Shown one piece after another: positions 1-7,065 of a stretch of DNA of 13,068 nt (positions are counted from its first letter, which is position 1; every line of letters begins with the position of its first letter). The DNA comes from Candidatus Njordarchaeum guaymasense. GTDB lineage: Archaea; Asgardarchaeota; Njordarchaeia; Njordarchaeales; Njordarchaeaceae. Below the pieces are notes generated by a model. It worked only from the letters and a program-made list of their open reading frames with translations. It was not told the origin of the DNA and did not search any database. The DNA is taken from contig JAUQYT010000132.1 in NCBI GenBank assembly GCA_030587605.1, forward strand, positions 1 to 13,068, in the 5' to 3' direction. A program made the position numbers and the translations under genes.

Positions 1-962
1 GTGAGAGATATTCTTGTGGAATTACTTAACATCGCGATACCGCTATTCATTTCCCACATGTTGACCTGAGTCGGCGAAGAATAAGTCATCACTGTGGACG
101 GATTGTCGCTAACGACCGGTAATACTTTGAGAACCAACATAAGGTTTAGGTATGGTCTGTTATAGGTGTTGTTGAGTATGTTTTCATTCACCCAGGAATT
201 CGTGTACGCTGCCGCAAACCTCTGATCAGGTACGCCACCTGAGTCTCTGATGTAGTACCACCTCACATGTCTGTTGCTAGAGATGCTGCTTGCGTTTAAT
301 ACTATCCAGTAATAGTTGCTTTTTGTCAGATTCAGAGGTTTACTGAGAACCACCTCATACCAACCAGGCGATCCTGATGTAGAAGGCAAACTGCGAGTCG
401 CGATAACTGATCCTCCGGAAGGAGTATCGGGCGAGATGCTCTTCGAGACAACTTGGAGCTGCGCAACCTGCGGCACAACAGTTTCATCTGAACTATAGTA
501 CAACCACAAACTCGTAAGATTAGCCGTGTCCGGCAGGCTGAATCTCATGGCAGCTCGAGAAAAGGTTCCGGCTCCCGTTCTTACTAGTTCGAGGTAACTA
601 GCGGAGCTAGATGCAAATTGAACCTCTCTAAAATCTGGAGAAGCTGTCAACTTTGACACTGTAAGATTCTGCCATGCGACGGAGAACCCGCTTGGGGGGG
701 GTTGTGTGAATGTTATGTTCCGATATGGGCTTTGGCAGGTTGCTAGGGCGTTGCTCGTCACCAGGCTTCTCGCTTGCCATCCATTCACCGAATCGGCTAG
801 GTTGATGCTACATCCCGTTCCATTCTGGGCTGATGGGGGGGCGAAAGTTGCTTGCGGATGGGGAGCCGCCACGACGAATGGTGTTGCATAAGAATTCAAT
901 GAGCTAGCCGTAATGCATATGGTGAAAAGAACTACAAGCAACAAGACTGATTCGGTTCTCAT
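1..962 (-). CDS. Secreted, sequon-rich surface protein, N-terminal part (C-terminus outside window)
   Basis: The minus strand is open for 320 codons from an ATG at 962 to the left edge; no stop is met, so the gene is truncated by the window. Residues 1-26 form a typical export signal: MRTES, a hydrophobic core (VLLLVVLFTICITA), then a small-residue region ending near SYA. The mature part is rich in Ser, Thr, Asn and aromatic residues and has eight N-x-S/T sequons (NGT, NIT, three NLT, NAS, NNT, NST), as in archaeal N-glycosylated surface proteins. Two cysteines lie in the first quarter (GTGCSIN and LATCQSP) and could form a disulfide. The middle (about residues 100-260: RAAMRFSLPD, then WYEVVLSKPLNL and YYWIVLNAS) has the alternating look of a beta-sandwich, loosely like choice-of-anchor or carbohydrate-binding modules; this is only an impression. 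GGAAGGAG lies about 15 nt before the ATG and no other in-frame ATG lies just upstream. Function and anchoring are unknown. Confidence 0.85.
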   Translation of the reverse strand, partial: MRTESVLLLVVLFTICITASSLNSYATPFVVAAPHPQATFAPPSAQNGTGCSINLADSVNGWQARSLVTSNALATCQSPYRNITFTQPPPSGFSVAWQNLTVSKLTASPDFREVQFASSSASYLELVRTGAGTFSRAAMRFSLPDTANLTSLWLYYSSDETVVPQVAQLQVVSKSISPDTPSGGSVIATRSLPSTSGSPGWYEVVLSKPLNLTKSNYYWIVLNASSISSNRHVRWYYIRDSGGVPDQRFAAAYTNSWVNENILNNTYNRPYLNLMLVLKVLPVVSDNPSTVMTYSSPTQVNMWEMNSGIAMLSNSTRISL

Positions 963-1066
963 GACTAGCTTCCAACACTCCTTCCACGAGGCGGAACCGC
1001 ATTCCAGCCTCGTAGCGTCGAACTACATGAACAGCAACCTTTTGATGAATACTCTGCTTTCTTATG

Positions 1067-1079
1067 TTAATATAATTTC
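1067..1079 (-). promoter_or_regulatory. TATA-like element for the secreted-protein gene
   Basis: On the minus strand this reads GAAATTATATTAA, preceded by an A-rich stretch that could act as a BRE. A start about 25 nt downstream would give a leader of roughly 80 nt before the ATG at 962. The call rests on composition and position only. Confidence 0.35.
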
Positions 1080-1152
1080 TTAAGTTTTCGCAGACCTAAT
1101 TTGCGTTCATTGCGAAGATAGCAAGAACTGTGGCATCCGTCGAGACCAATAG

Positions 1153-1161
1153 CTATAATAT
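1153..1161 (+). promoter_or_regulatory. TATA-like element for the CoA-transferase gene
   Basis: CTATAATAT is the best TATA match upstream of the 1276 start. A start near 1180-1185 gives a leader of about 90 nt, containing the CCCAAG/CTTGGG inverted repeat and a strong Shine-Dalgarno sequence (GAGGAGAAGG, 1262-1271). Confidence 0.35.
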
Positions 1162-1275
1162 GCGTTGCATAGATCGACAAACCACAGCCCAAGTTGATCT
1201 AATGAAAAGCTCTTGGGACTCACTGCAATACGCGTCTTGATAGATTTGGGTTACTTCACTTGAGGAGAAGGATGA

Positions 1276-3042
1276 ATGATGGCCGGAACGTCCGAGTTCA
1301 TTTATAAGAGATTTCTGATCCCTCCCGACGAAGGCGAGGACAAGCGAGTTTCCCTTTGTGATGCCGTGAAAGAATGCGTAAAACCTGGGATAGCCTTGCA
1401 CACTTCCTGTGCGGGGACGATACCATATGCGATAGGTTATGAGATCATCAGGCAGTTTCATGGCAGGACACCTAAGTTTAGGATTGTTTCTCTAGGTGCC
1501 ACAAATCTAGCTCAGCTCCTATGCGCAGCTGACCTCGTGGATTCACTCGTAGTCAGCTATGCTGGAGATGTCTACCCCAGGCCCAATGTATCGACTGTGT
1601 TTCATCGAGCATTCAAGAAAGGTGTCAAGATCGAGAACTGGTCGATACTATCCCTTGTATCTAGGTTTATTGCAGGTGCGATGGGACTCGAATTCCTCCC
1701 AACAAGATCTATTGTCGGGTCATCGATGGAAAAGGAAAACAAGGATTCCTTCAAGGTTATTGAGGATCCATTTGGCAGCGGCGGAAAGGTTGGCTTGGTT
1801 AATGCTCTGAAACCTGACATGTCGATTGTTCATGCTTGGTGCGCTGATCGTTCAGGCAACGCCATTATTGTTCCTCCTCTTGGAGACAGCAACTTTGCGT
1901 TCCATGCCAGCAAAGGGGGAGTCGTACTGAGCGCAGAGAAAATCGTTTCAACTGAATACATCAGGCGCCACGCTACAATGGCACGAGTTCCAGGACACCT
2001 CGTCAATGCTGTTGTCGAATTGCCGTTTGGCGCGCACCCTAGCTCTCATTTTGGACTTTACGGAGAGGGTTACAGCGAGGATCTTCCGTTCATAGTTAAC
2101 ATGAGGCAAGTAGGTAAAGATGAGGTAGCTCTGAAGAACTGGATCGAAGAGTGGGTTCTCAGCGTCGACCACAATAAGTACCTTGAGAAGCTCGGAACAG
2201 AACGCCTCATGTCTCTAGTGGGTTTAAGGAACCCTGAATCATGGAGAACTGAGATCATGAATAAGTTGGTTCTGATCCCATTCGACGAAGCCTGCAACCC
2301 TATTGAGAAAGTAATAATCAATGGCTGCCACGAAGTCATTGACTCAACTGAGAAAGGAGGCTACAAAGTGATGCTTGCGGGTCAGGGGATATCAAATCTA
2401 GCAGCAGGGTTAGCTCTCTACGCCCTAAGAGAAAAAGGCTTGCCCGTGAATCTCCTTAGTGAGGTGGGCTTCTACGGCTACCTCCCACGCCCCTCAAGCC
2501 CATTCATCTTCAACAAGAGCAACATACCCACATGTCTAATGCTTACAGACTCCTTTGAGGCTCTCGGCATGACTCTGAGCAGCAGAGACAGCATCGCCGT
2601 GCTAGCAGCAGCCCAGATAGATAAGGAAGGGAACATCAATGACACAAGGGTTGGTGATATATTTCTCGTCGGTTCAGGGGGCGCCAACGACATCGGATCA
2701 AGCGCCAAAGAAATCGTCGTGGTTGTTCCCCATGAGCCACTTAGATTTGTCGAGGAAGTTTCCTATATAACCGTCCCTGGGAAAAGAGTCACCAAGATAG
2801 TGACAGACCTAGCCGTTTTTGAGAAAGTCGATGGGGAAATGCTACTAACGAAGTACTACTCTCATGGTAACCTTTCAGAGGAAAAGGTCGTCGCAGAAAT
2901 AGTGAAGAAAACAGGCTGGGAGCTGGAGAGAGCCGACAAACTACAAAAGATGAAGAAGGAAACGAAAGAAGAAATACAGCTGCTGAGGTTATTCGACCCC
3001 GACAGATACTTCATCGGGAAAATCAAGAGCGAGAAAAAGTGA
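1276..3042 (+). CDS. Family I CoA-transferase, fused GctA-GctB type
   Basis: This 588-residue protein carries both subunits of a family I CoA-transferase in one chain; it should move CoA between an acyl-CoA and a free carboxylic acid through a glutamyl-CoA thioester intermediate. Residues about 10-312 resemble the alpha subunit of glutaconate CoA-transferase: VSLCDAVKECVKPG near the N-terminus, a GLEFLPTR segment, GAHPS at 252-256 followed by FGLYGEGYSEDLPFI, and KYLEKLGTERLMSL. Residues about 325-575 resemble the beta subunit: the glycine turn GQGISNLAAGLA, then LLSEVG with Glu396 at the position of the catalytic glutamate, AAQIDKEGNIN, and GSGGANDIG. The length equals the sum of the usual separate subunits. 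Start: ATG 1276 (a second ATG follows directly) behind the Shine-Dalgarno sequence at 1262-1271. It stands alone in its orientation, so context does not reveal the substrate; a short- or branched-chain, dicarboxylic or ring-cleavage acid are all possible. Confidence 0.9.
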   Translation: MMAGTSEFIYKRFLIPPDEGEDKRVSLCDAVKECVKPGIALHTSCAGTIPYAIGYEIIRQFHGRTPKFRIVSLGATNLAQLLCAADLVDSLVVSYAGDVYPRPNVSTVFHRAFKKGVKIENWSILSLVSRFIAGAMGLEFLPTRSIVGSSMEKENKDSFKVIEDPFGSGGKVGLVNALKPDMSIVHAWCADRSGNAIIVPPLGDSNFAFHASKGGVVLSAEKIVSTEYIRRHATMARVPGHLVNAVVELPFGAHPSSHFGLYGEGYSEDLPFIVNMRQVGKDEVALKNWIEEWVLSVDHNKYLEKLGTERLMSLVGLRNPESWRTEIMNKLVLIPFDEACNPIEKVIINGCHEVIDSTEKGGYKVMLAGQGISNLAAGLALYALREKGLPVNLLSEVGFYGYLPRPSSPFIFNKSNIPTCLMLTDSFEALGMTLSSRDSIAVLAAAQIDKEGNINDTRVGDIFLVGSGGANDIGSSAKEIVVVVPHEPLRFVEEVSYITVPGKRVTKIVTDLAVFEKVDGEMLLTKYYSHGNLSEEKVVAEIVKKTGWELERADKLQKMKKETKEEIQLLRLFDPDRYFIGKIKSEKK

Positions 3043-3065
3043 GACAATAAAGCGGAAAACAACAC

Positions 3066-3088
3066 GGCGAAATACTTGACGCTTCGCC
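3066..3088. terminator. Hairpin between convergent CoA-transferase and dnaJ genes
   Basis: GGCGAA (3066-3071) pairs with TTCGCC (3083-3088) around an 11-nt loop in the 85-nt gap between two convergent genes. There is no strong T-tract on either side, and a nearby GGCGAGCC could compete for pairing, so a termination role is only suggested by position. Confidence 0.3.
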
Positions 3089-3127
3089 TCAACGCCAGGC
3101 GAGCCACATGACTTGATGGTAATACTA

Positions 3128-4270
3128 TTACTGGCTGCTATCTCTGTCTAGCCCTGGTGGAGTCGGTTTTGGCTCAAGTTTCGAGAGTTCGGCAAGCAGC
3201 TTTTTCTGGTCGCCTGTGAGCTTGGTTGGAGTGCGTAGGATTAACTTAACTAGCTGGTCTCCTCGGCCACGGGCTCTCAACTTTGGCATGCCCCTGCCCT
3301 TCAAACGTAGGACTGCTCCGCTCTGCGTCCCCGTTTGTATACGAAGCTTTACGACTCCGTCCAGCGTAGGGATCATCACTTCGTCTCCAAGCGCCAGTTG
3401 AGCGTAGTTGACTGGCAATTTGTACAGGATGTCGGATCCGCGTCTCTCAAAGACCTCGTCTGGTTTGACTCTTATTACGAGGTAAAGATCGCCGGATGGG
3501 GCGCCTCTCTCACCTGCTTCGCCTTCGCCCATTAATCTGAGCACTGAACCATTGTCCACTCCCGCAGGGATCTTAACCTCCAGTTTGCTGTGCTTCTTGG
3601 TGACCCCGGTTCCGCGGCAGACATTGCATGGGTTGGATATGATCTTGCCTGAGCCGCGGCACTTATCACAAGTGGCAATTTGAACTATTTGGGTGAAGCC
3701 TTGGGTCTGAACGTATCGTACTTCCCCGCTGCCACGACATTTTGGACAGGTTTGAGGCTGGGTTCCTGGCCTGGCACCGCTCCCATGGCAATTGTCACAT
3801 GTGACCGTTCTTGGGATCTCCACTTCGATCTTGGTGTCTTTGGCGGCTTCCTGAAGCGAAATGGTTATCTCGTGCTGAATATCTCTGCCGGGCTCTGGTC
3901 CTGGGGGTCCACTGGACTCATACGTTCCTCTTCTTCCGAAGAACATGTCGAAGATATTGTCAAACCCTCTGAATCTAAACCCAAGGTCTCTGAATATGTC
4001 CTCGAAGTCGCCGCCGCGAAATATGTCCTCAGCTGACCACCTTCCGGAGATGCCTGCGTGCCCAAATCTATCGTATTGAGCTCGTTTCTCGTCGTCTGAA
4101 AGGACGGCGTAGGCTTCCGAGAGCTCCTTGAACTTCTCCTCGGCGCCGGGGGACTTGTTGCGATCTGGGTGGTATTTGAGAGCGAGTTCCCTGTAGGCTC
4201 GCTTTATCTCGTCCTTTGATGCATCCTTGGAAACGCCGAGCACTTCGTAGTAGTCCCTTTTCTCGCTCAT
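3128..4270 (-). CDS. dnaJ: Chaperone DnaJ (type I Hsp40)
   Basis: This 380-residue protein is a complete type I J-protein: it delivers unfolded clients to DnaK and triggers DnaK ATP hydrolysis in the cytoplasm. The J domain is residues 5-70 with the HPD motif at 34-36. A Gly/Phe-rich segment follows (about 75-128). The zinc region has four CxxCxGxG repeats starting at Cys158, Cys175, Cys201 and Cys215, enough for two zinc ions. The C-terminal client-binding domains run from about 225 to 350, and a Pro-rich tail ends in GLDRDSSQ. Length and order are as expected for the family. The start (ATG 4270) has GAGGTGG about 9 nt upstream. dnaK and grpE are not next to it: the upstream gene on the same strand is the sirtuin, 204 nt away, and dnaJ has its own TATA element, so it is probably transcribed alone. 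In archaea this chaperone set is generally regarded as acquired from bacteria. Confidence 0.97.
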   Translation of the reverse strand: MSEKRDYYEVLGVSKDASKDEIKRAYRELALKYHPDRNKSPGAEEKFKELSEAYAVLSDDEKRAQYDRFGHAGISGRWSAEDIFRGGDFEDIFRDLGFRFRGFDNIFDMFFGRRGTYESSGPPGPEPGRDIQHEITISLQEAAKDTKIEVEIPRTVTCDNCHGSGARPGTQPQTCPKCRGSGEVRYVQTQGFTQIVQIATCDKCRGSGKIISNPCNVCRGTGVTKKHSKLEVKIPAGVDNGSVLRLMGEGEAGERGAPSGDLYLVIRVKPDEVFERRGSDILYKLPVNYAQLALGDEVMIPTLDGVVKLRIQTGTQSGAVLRLKGRGMPKLRARGRGDQLVKLILRTPTKLTGDQKKLLAELSKLEPKPTPPGLDRDSSQ

Positions 4271-4349
4271 CCTTTAGTCCACCTCACGAGATCCCAGCTG
4301 TGGTCGGCCAACGTTGCTATTCCATATTCTGAAAGGGAAAAATGCTCTT

Positions 4350-4357
4350 CTTATAAG
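4350..4357 (-). promoter_or_regulatory. TATA box of dnaJ
   Basis: CTTATAAG, preceded on the minus strand by GGAGAAAAAA, which resembles a BRE. It is about 80 nt before the dnaJ ATG, predicting a leader near 55 nt. It is one of the clearest promoter elements in the window. Confidence 0.55.
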
Positions 4358-4474
4358 TTTTTTCTCCGAAAACTCTTCCCAATCAGGGAAAAGACACTTC
4401 TGAGAAATGAACGTAGCAGGTGAAAGACATGCAATCCAACTGCGTTCACGTTATTGTTCTACACATGTTTTCCA

Positions 4475-5290
4475 TTATTCCTTGATGCTCGCTACTCTGG
4501 GGGATAGACTTGTTTTGCATTCTTCGACTATCTTTGACATTGTCTCGCCTGCTTTGCCTCTGATCACTACCTCACATTCGTTATCCATGTCCGTTGATTC
4601 CATGTTGACGATTATGAGTTTCGCTCCTTGCTCCCTCGCCAACTTTGGTAAAATTGCGGCTGGGTAGACGACTAAGGAGGAGCCCACGATTAGCATAGCA
4701 TCACATGCCATTGATTTCTGGTTAGCTTCCTGAAAGACAAGCGGCGGCAACGGCTCACCAAATAACACTACGTCCAGTTTCAGGATCCCAGCATCTAGGT
4801 CGCATAGCGGCGGGATCTCACCCATCTTTATGAGCTCAAGTACTTGGTCGCGAGGGTAACTTGCTCGACACCTCGTACATGACGCAGTCGTAATTGACCC
4901 GTGGACCTCAAGAACGTAACTGTTACCGGCTTTCTGATGCAGTCCGTCAATGTTCTGAGTGATAACACAGTCAACTTTGCCCAGCTTCTCAAGCTCAGCG
5001 ATAGCTATGTGAGCTTTGTTCGGCTTCGCGTCCAACACGCCCATGCCTAGATCTATGATCCAAGTCCACCATGCTTTAGGGTCGCTTCTGAACGCATCTA
5101 TCGTAGCTACCTTCGCTGGGTCATACCTTGTCCAAAGACCGCCTGGACTTCTGAAGTCTGGGATGCCACTCTCCGTGGAGATACCTGCGCCAGTGAACAC
5201 CACGAGCTTCTTGGAGTCCATTATTATCTTCGCTGCTTTGGCAATTAGCTTTTGCTCTTCTCCTTCCTTCTTCTTCAAATTGCCTAACAC
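4475..5290 (-). CDS. cobB: Sir2-family NAD+-dependent protein deacylase
   Basis: This 271-residue sirtuin should remove acetyl or other acyl groups from lysines using NAD+, giving nicotinamide and O-acyl-ADP-ribose. Visible signatures: GAGIS at 34-38 and GIPDFRS (NAD+ binding), TQNIDGLH at 111-118, the catalytic His130 in EVHGS, FGEPLP near 177-182, and GSSLVVYPAA near 203-212. The zinc module is odd: Cys138-x2-Cys141 and Cys163 are present, but the fourth ligand position is Asp166 (CDLD where the family has CxxC). The DNA codon is GAT, two changes from a Cys codon. The start is GTG 5290, the only start codon between the upstream in-frame stop and the conserved core except a TTG at residue 5; GGAG is very close to the GTG, so TTG 5278 is an alternative. 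The first 20 residues are Lys/Glu-rich and slightly longer than usual. In archaea a known sirtuin target is the chromatin protein Alba; no target is encoded here. Confidence 0.93.
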   Translation of the reverse strand: MLGNLKKKEGEEQKLIAKAAKIIMDSKKLVVFTGAGISTESGIPDFRSPGGLWTRYDPAKVATIDAFRSDPKAWWTWIIDLGMGVLDAKPNKAHIAIAELEKLGKVDCVITQNIDGLHQKAGNSYVLEVHGSITTASCTRCRASYPRDQVLELIKMGEIPPLCDLDAGILKLDVVLFGEPLPPLVFQEANQKSMACDAMLIVGSSLVVYPAAILPKLAREQGAKLIIVNMESTDMDNECEVVIRGKAGETMSKIVEECKTSLSPRVASIKE

Positions 5291-5339
5291 GTCTCCAGAA
5301 TGAGATCCAGCGCCGAGAAACTTCCTAACTCATTCCTTT

Positions 5340-5347
5340 CTTAAAAA
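5340..5347 (-). promoter_or_regulatory. TATA-like element of the sirtuin gene
   Basis: On the minus strand TTTTTAAG lies about 50 nt before the GTG start, predicting a leader of about 25-30 nt. The element sits just downstream of the transposase remnant, so the remnant may have been inserted close to the sirtuin control region. Confidence 0.4.
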
Positions 5348-5379
5348 CGTTACTTACTACTCAAACGAAACTAGGCGGC

Positions 5380-5428
5380 TTAGGGTTCACTTCCTCAGGC
5401 GCAGGTTCGCTCGTGCACGTAACCCTAA
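5380..5428. repeat. Inverted repeat at the end of the transposase remnant
   Basis: TTAGGGTT (5380-5387) and AACCCTAA (5421-5428) form an 8-bp perfect inverted repeat around 33 nt, overlapping the last third of the remnant frame. It could be a leftover element end, a hairpin, or chance. Confidence 0.35.
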
Positions 5429-5521
5429 AATCATATCTCTGAATGCTTCGAGTAGCTTGATTACATCCTTCGTCGGCTCGTACGGTATCTGCACCGTTCT
5501 AACAGCTTGTGCAAAGTCCAA
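5387..5521 (-). pseudogene. Probable TnpB-type transposase remnant (5' end only)
   Basis: On the minus strand, a 44-codon frame read from TTG 5521 to TGA 5387-5389 encodes a peptide whose middle (VRTVQIPYEPTKDVIKLLEA) resembles the start of IS200/IS605-type TnpB (OrfB) proteins, which typically begin with R-T-x-K/Q-I-x-L/Y-x-P-T-x-E/D and then a helix. After FRDMI the resemblance stops (LGLRARANLRLRK) and the frame closes, so everything beyond the first 30 or so residues of a roughly 400-residue protein is absent. The frame remains open upstream of 5521 with no clear start. No TnpA gene or second half was seen nearby. I infer an old deleted insertion. The family call rests on a short motif recognised by eye and may be wrong; the alternative is a chance open frame. 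Confidence 0.4.
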
Positions 5522-5712
5522 TAAGGCAAAACATAATTTTAAGCTAACCACCCGAAGAGTTACCAGAACACAGACTGAAAAGGTATTTTAAGGGTAAGAG
5601 AGTAAAGTAGTCCCCATAGTAGAGAGGAATTCTACAATGGAATTGTATTAAGCTGTTCAGTTTCTCGAATCATTCAAGCATGGTTTAGGGAGAAAGGAGT
5701 TGAGAAAGAGGT
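5522..5712 (+). promoter_or_regulatory. Control region of the DUF362 gene: TATA-like elements and palindrome
   Basis: Two AT-rich candidates are seen: TATTTTA at 5584-5590 and GTATTAAG at 5645-5652. The second overlaps a 15-bp odd palindrome, TACAAT-GGA-ATTGTA (5633-5647). If the second TATA is used the leader is about 40 nt and the palindrome would act as an operator over the TATA box; if the first, the palindrome is in the leader. AAAGGAG (5693-5699) and GAGG (5708-5711) are candidate ribosome binding sites for ATG 5713. No other gene was found in this stretch. Confidence 0.4.
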
Positions 5713-7014
5713 ATGCCATCGAAAGTTTTCTTCATGAATGACAGGAGTTCGAGTGTTCCCACGAGTCTTGTGGCAAAGGCTCAGACGCTGTTTGATGAAG
5801 CAGGGCTAGCTGATTGCTTCAAGAAAGGAGACAACGTCGCCGTCAAGTGCCACATGGGAGAGTACAATACTACCAACTACTTACGTCCAGTATTTGTCAG
5901 AGGAATTGTTGAGAAAGTCAAGGAGCATGGGGGGAAACCTTTCGTAACCGATTGCACAACGCTTACTTATGCTCCTTTTGCCTCTCGCACAACCGCAACC
6001 GAACACTATAAGACTGTAACAAGAAATGGTTTCACAGCTGAGACAATGGATTGCCCCGTTGTGATCGCTGACGGAGAGTGGGGAATTGACGATGTCCATG
6101 TCGATTTGCCTGAGGGGCTTCTACTGCAAGAGCAGTACATAGGTAAAAAGATAGCTCAAGCCGACGCCATGATAGTTGTCACTCACTTCAAGGGGCATCC
6201 ACTGGGAACAGTAGGCGGTTCAATAAAAAACGTTGGAGTAGGGTGCGCCAGCAAGAGAGGGAAGTACAATCTTCACATGGCACAGCACCCCATATATGGG
6301 TATAACGCCTCTGTCTTTAACCCAGGAAGATGCGCATTGAAGAATTGCTCCAAATACAAGATCTGCGAGGGTTGTTGCCCCACTGGAGCTATAAAGATCA
6401 CTGACAAGGAGATAATCTGGGACAAGTCTAAGTGTCTTAGCTGCATTGCATGCCTATTCGTCGCCAAGGACTGTCTCGTTTGGTATCCGGCATACGAGTA
6501 CTTCAGAGCCACTCATGTCGCGATTGCTGATTCCTCAGCTGCTACTCTCAAACTCTTGAAGGGAAGGGTTGGGTACATTAACTACGCCATCGATATAGCG
6601 CCGTGGTGCGATTGCATTGGCTACTCTGATCGCCCAATAGTTCCAAACTTAGGAGTTTTCGCTTCAAAGGATATTGTCGCAATCGACACAGCATGTCTGG
6701 ACATGTCTGTGAAGAGCCCCGGGGTACCTGGCTCACAAGCTGAGGAGAAAGGGGCGATGGACCCAGGGGTACCAAAATTCACCGTTTGCAGCGCTCAGCT
6801 GGGTGAAGATGAAAGAACCCAGATCAACGCGGCTAACAAGTTGAAAATAGGAACCCAAGACTATCAAATAGTCGAGGTTGAGGCTTCCAAAGATTCTTGG
6901 AAGTTCGGGATGAGTCCTACACCCACAGGCGGAAGATTAAGGGAAGTATTCGGAAAATACCAGGCTTATCCCGCTGGCGGTTTCAAGCGAAGAGAAAAAA
7001 TGCTAGAATTTTGA
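5713..7014 (+). CDS. DUF362-family protein with two-cluster ferredoxin domain
   Basis: This 433-residue protein belongs to the DUF362 family, whose members usually join a conserved globular domain to a ferredoxin module. The DUF362 core is recognisable by THFKGHPLGTVGGSIKNVGV (from residue 157) followed by GKYNLH. The ferredoxin insert has two cysteine groups: Cys207-x4-Cys212-x5-Cys218-x3-Cys222-Pro, with an extra Cys221, and Cys241-x2-Cys244-x2-Cys247-x6-Cys254. The second matches a usual [4Fe-4S] pattern with a long last gap; the first is stretched compared with CxxCxxCxxxCP. No signal peptide or membrane segment is seen, so it should be cytoplasmic. The AOR gene begins 42-51 nt downstream on the same strand, so the two are likely co-transcribed. 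I infer that this protein accepts electrons from that enzyme, but biochemical roles of DUF362 proteins are poorly known. Confidence 0.85.
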   Translation: MPSKVFFMNDRSSSVPTSLVAKAQTLFDEAGLADCFKKGDNVAVKCHMGEYNTTNYLRPVFVRGIVEKVKEHGGKPFVTDCTTLTYAPFASRTTATEHYKTVTRNGFTAETMDCPVVIADGEWGIDDVHVDLPEGLLLQEQYIGKKIAQADAMIVVTHFKGHPLGTVGGSIKNVGVGCASKRGKYNLHMAQHPIYGYNASVFNPGRCALKNCSKYKICEGCCPTGAIKITDKEIIWDKSKCLSCIACLFVAKDCLVWYPAYEYFRATHVAIADSSAATLKLLKGRVGYINYAIDIAPWCDCIGYSDRPIVPNLGVFASKDIVAIDTACLDMSVKSPGVPGSQAEEKGAMDPGVPKFTVCSAQLGEDERTQINAANKLKIGTQDYQIVEVEASKDSWKFGMSPTPTGGRLREVFGKYQAYPAGGFKRREKMLEF

Positions 7015-7049
7015 AAAATCTCTTTTCGTATATAGAACTGGAAAAATCT
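7013..7049 (+). promoter_or_regulatory. Possible internal AOR promoter flanked by 9-bp direct repeats
   Basis: GAAAAATCT occurs at 7013-7021 and again at 7041-7049, either side of CGTATATAG (7027-7035), in the short gap between the DUF362 and AOR genes. The first copy overlaps the DUF362 stop codon. If the TATA-like sequence is active, transcription would begin close to the AOR start codon. Direct repeats around a TATA box can be regulator sites, but the repeat is short and A-rich. Confidence 0.3.
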
Positions 7050-7065
7050 GAGGTGAATGAGTGAA

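Larger units (their letters stand above)
963..1275. other. Divergent intergenic region, promoters for both flanking genes
   Basis: This 313-nt gap separates the leftward secreted-protein gene from the rightward CoA-transferase gene. It holds TATA-like elements for each direction and a small inverted repeat in the presumed rightward leader: CCCAAG at 1188-1193 and CTTGGG at 1212-1217, an 18-nt loop. A 26-codon ATG frame starts at 1160, but that ATG lies inside the TATA-like element and so upstream of any transcript; it is not called. No RNA gene was seen. Confidence 0.5.

Noticed and set aside
316..891. Short plus-strand open frames at 316-498 and 706-891
   Set aside because: They lie inside the 320-codon minus-strand secreted-protein frame and show no motif or ribosome binding site.
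1160..1240. 26-codon ATG frame before the CoA-transferase gene
   Set aside because: Its ATG overlaps the presumed TATA element, so it would not be in the transcript, and it has no ribosome binding site.
3128..5290. SIR2 plus DnaJ pair as an antiviral defence module
   Set aside because: Both proteins look like the ordinary housekeeping forms (zinc-type deacylase, complete type I J-protein), they have separate promoters, and no nuclease, nucleotide-sensing or phage-associated gene is nearby.
5401..5428. tRNA-like GGTTCGCTC string
   Set aside because: It resembles a T-loop but no acceptor, D or anticodon stems can be paired around it.
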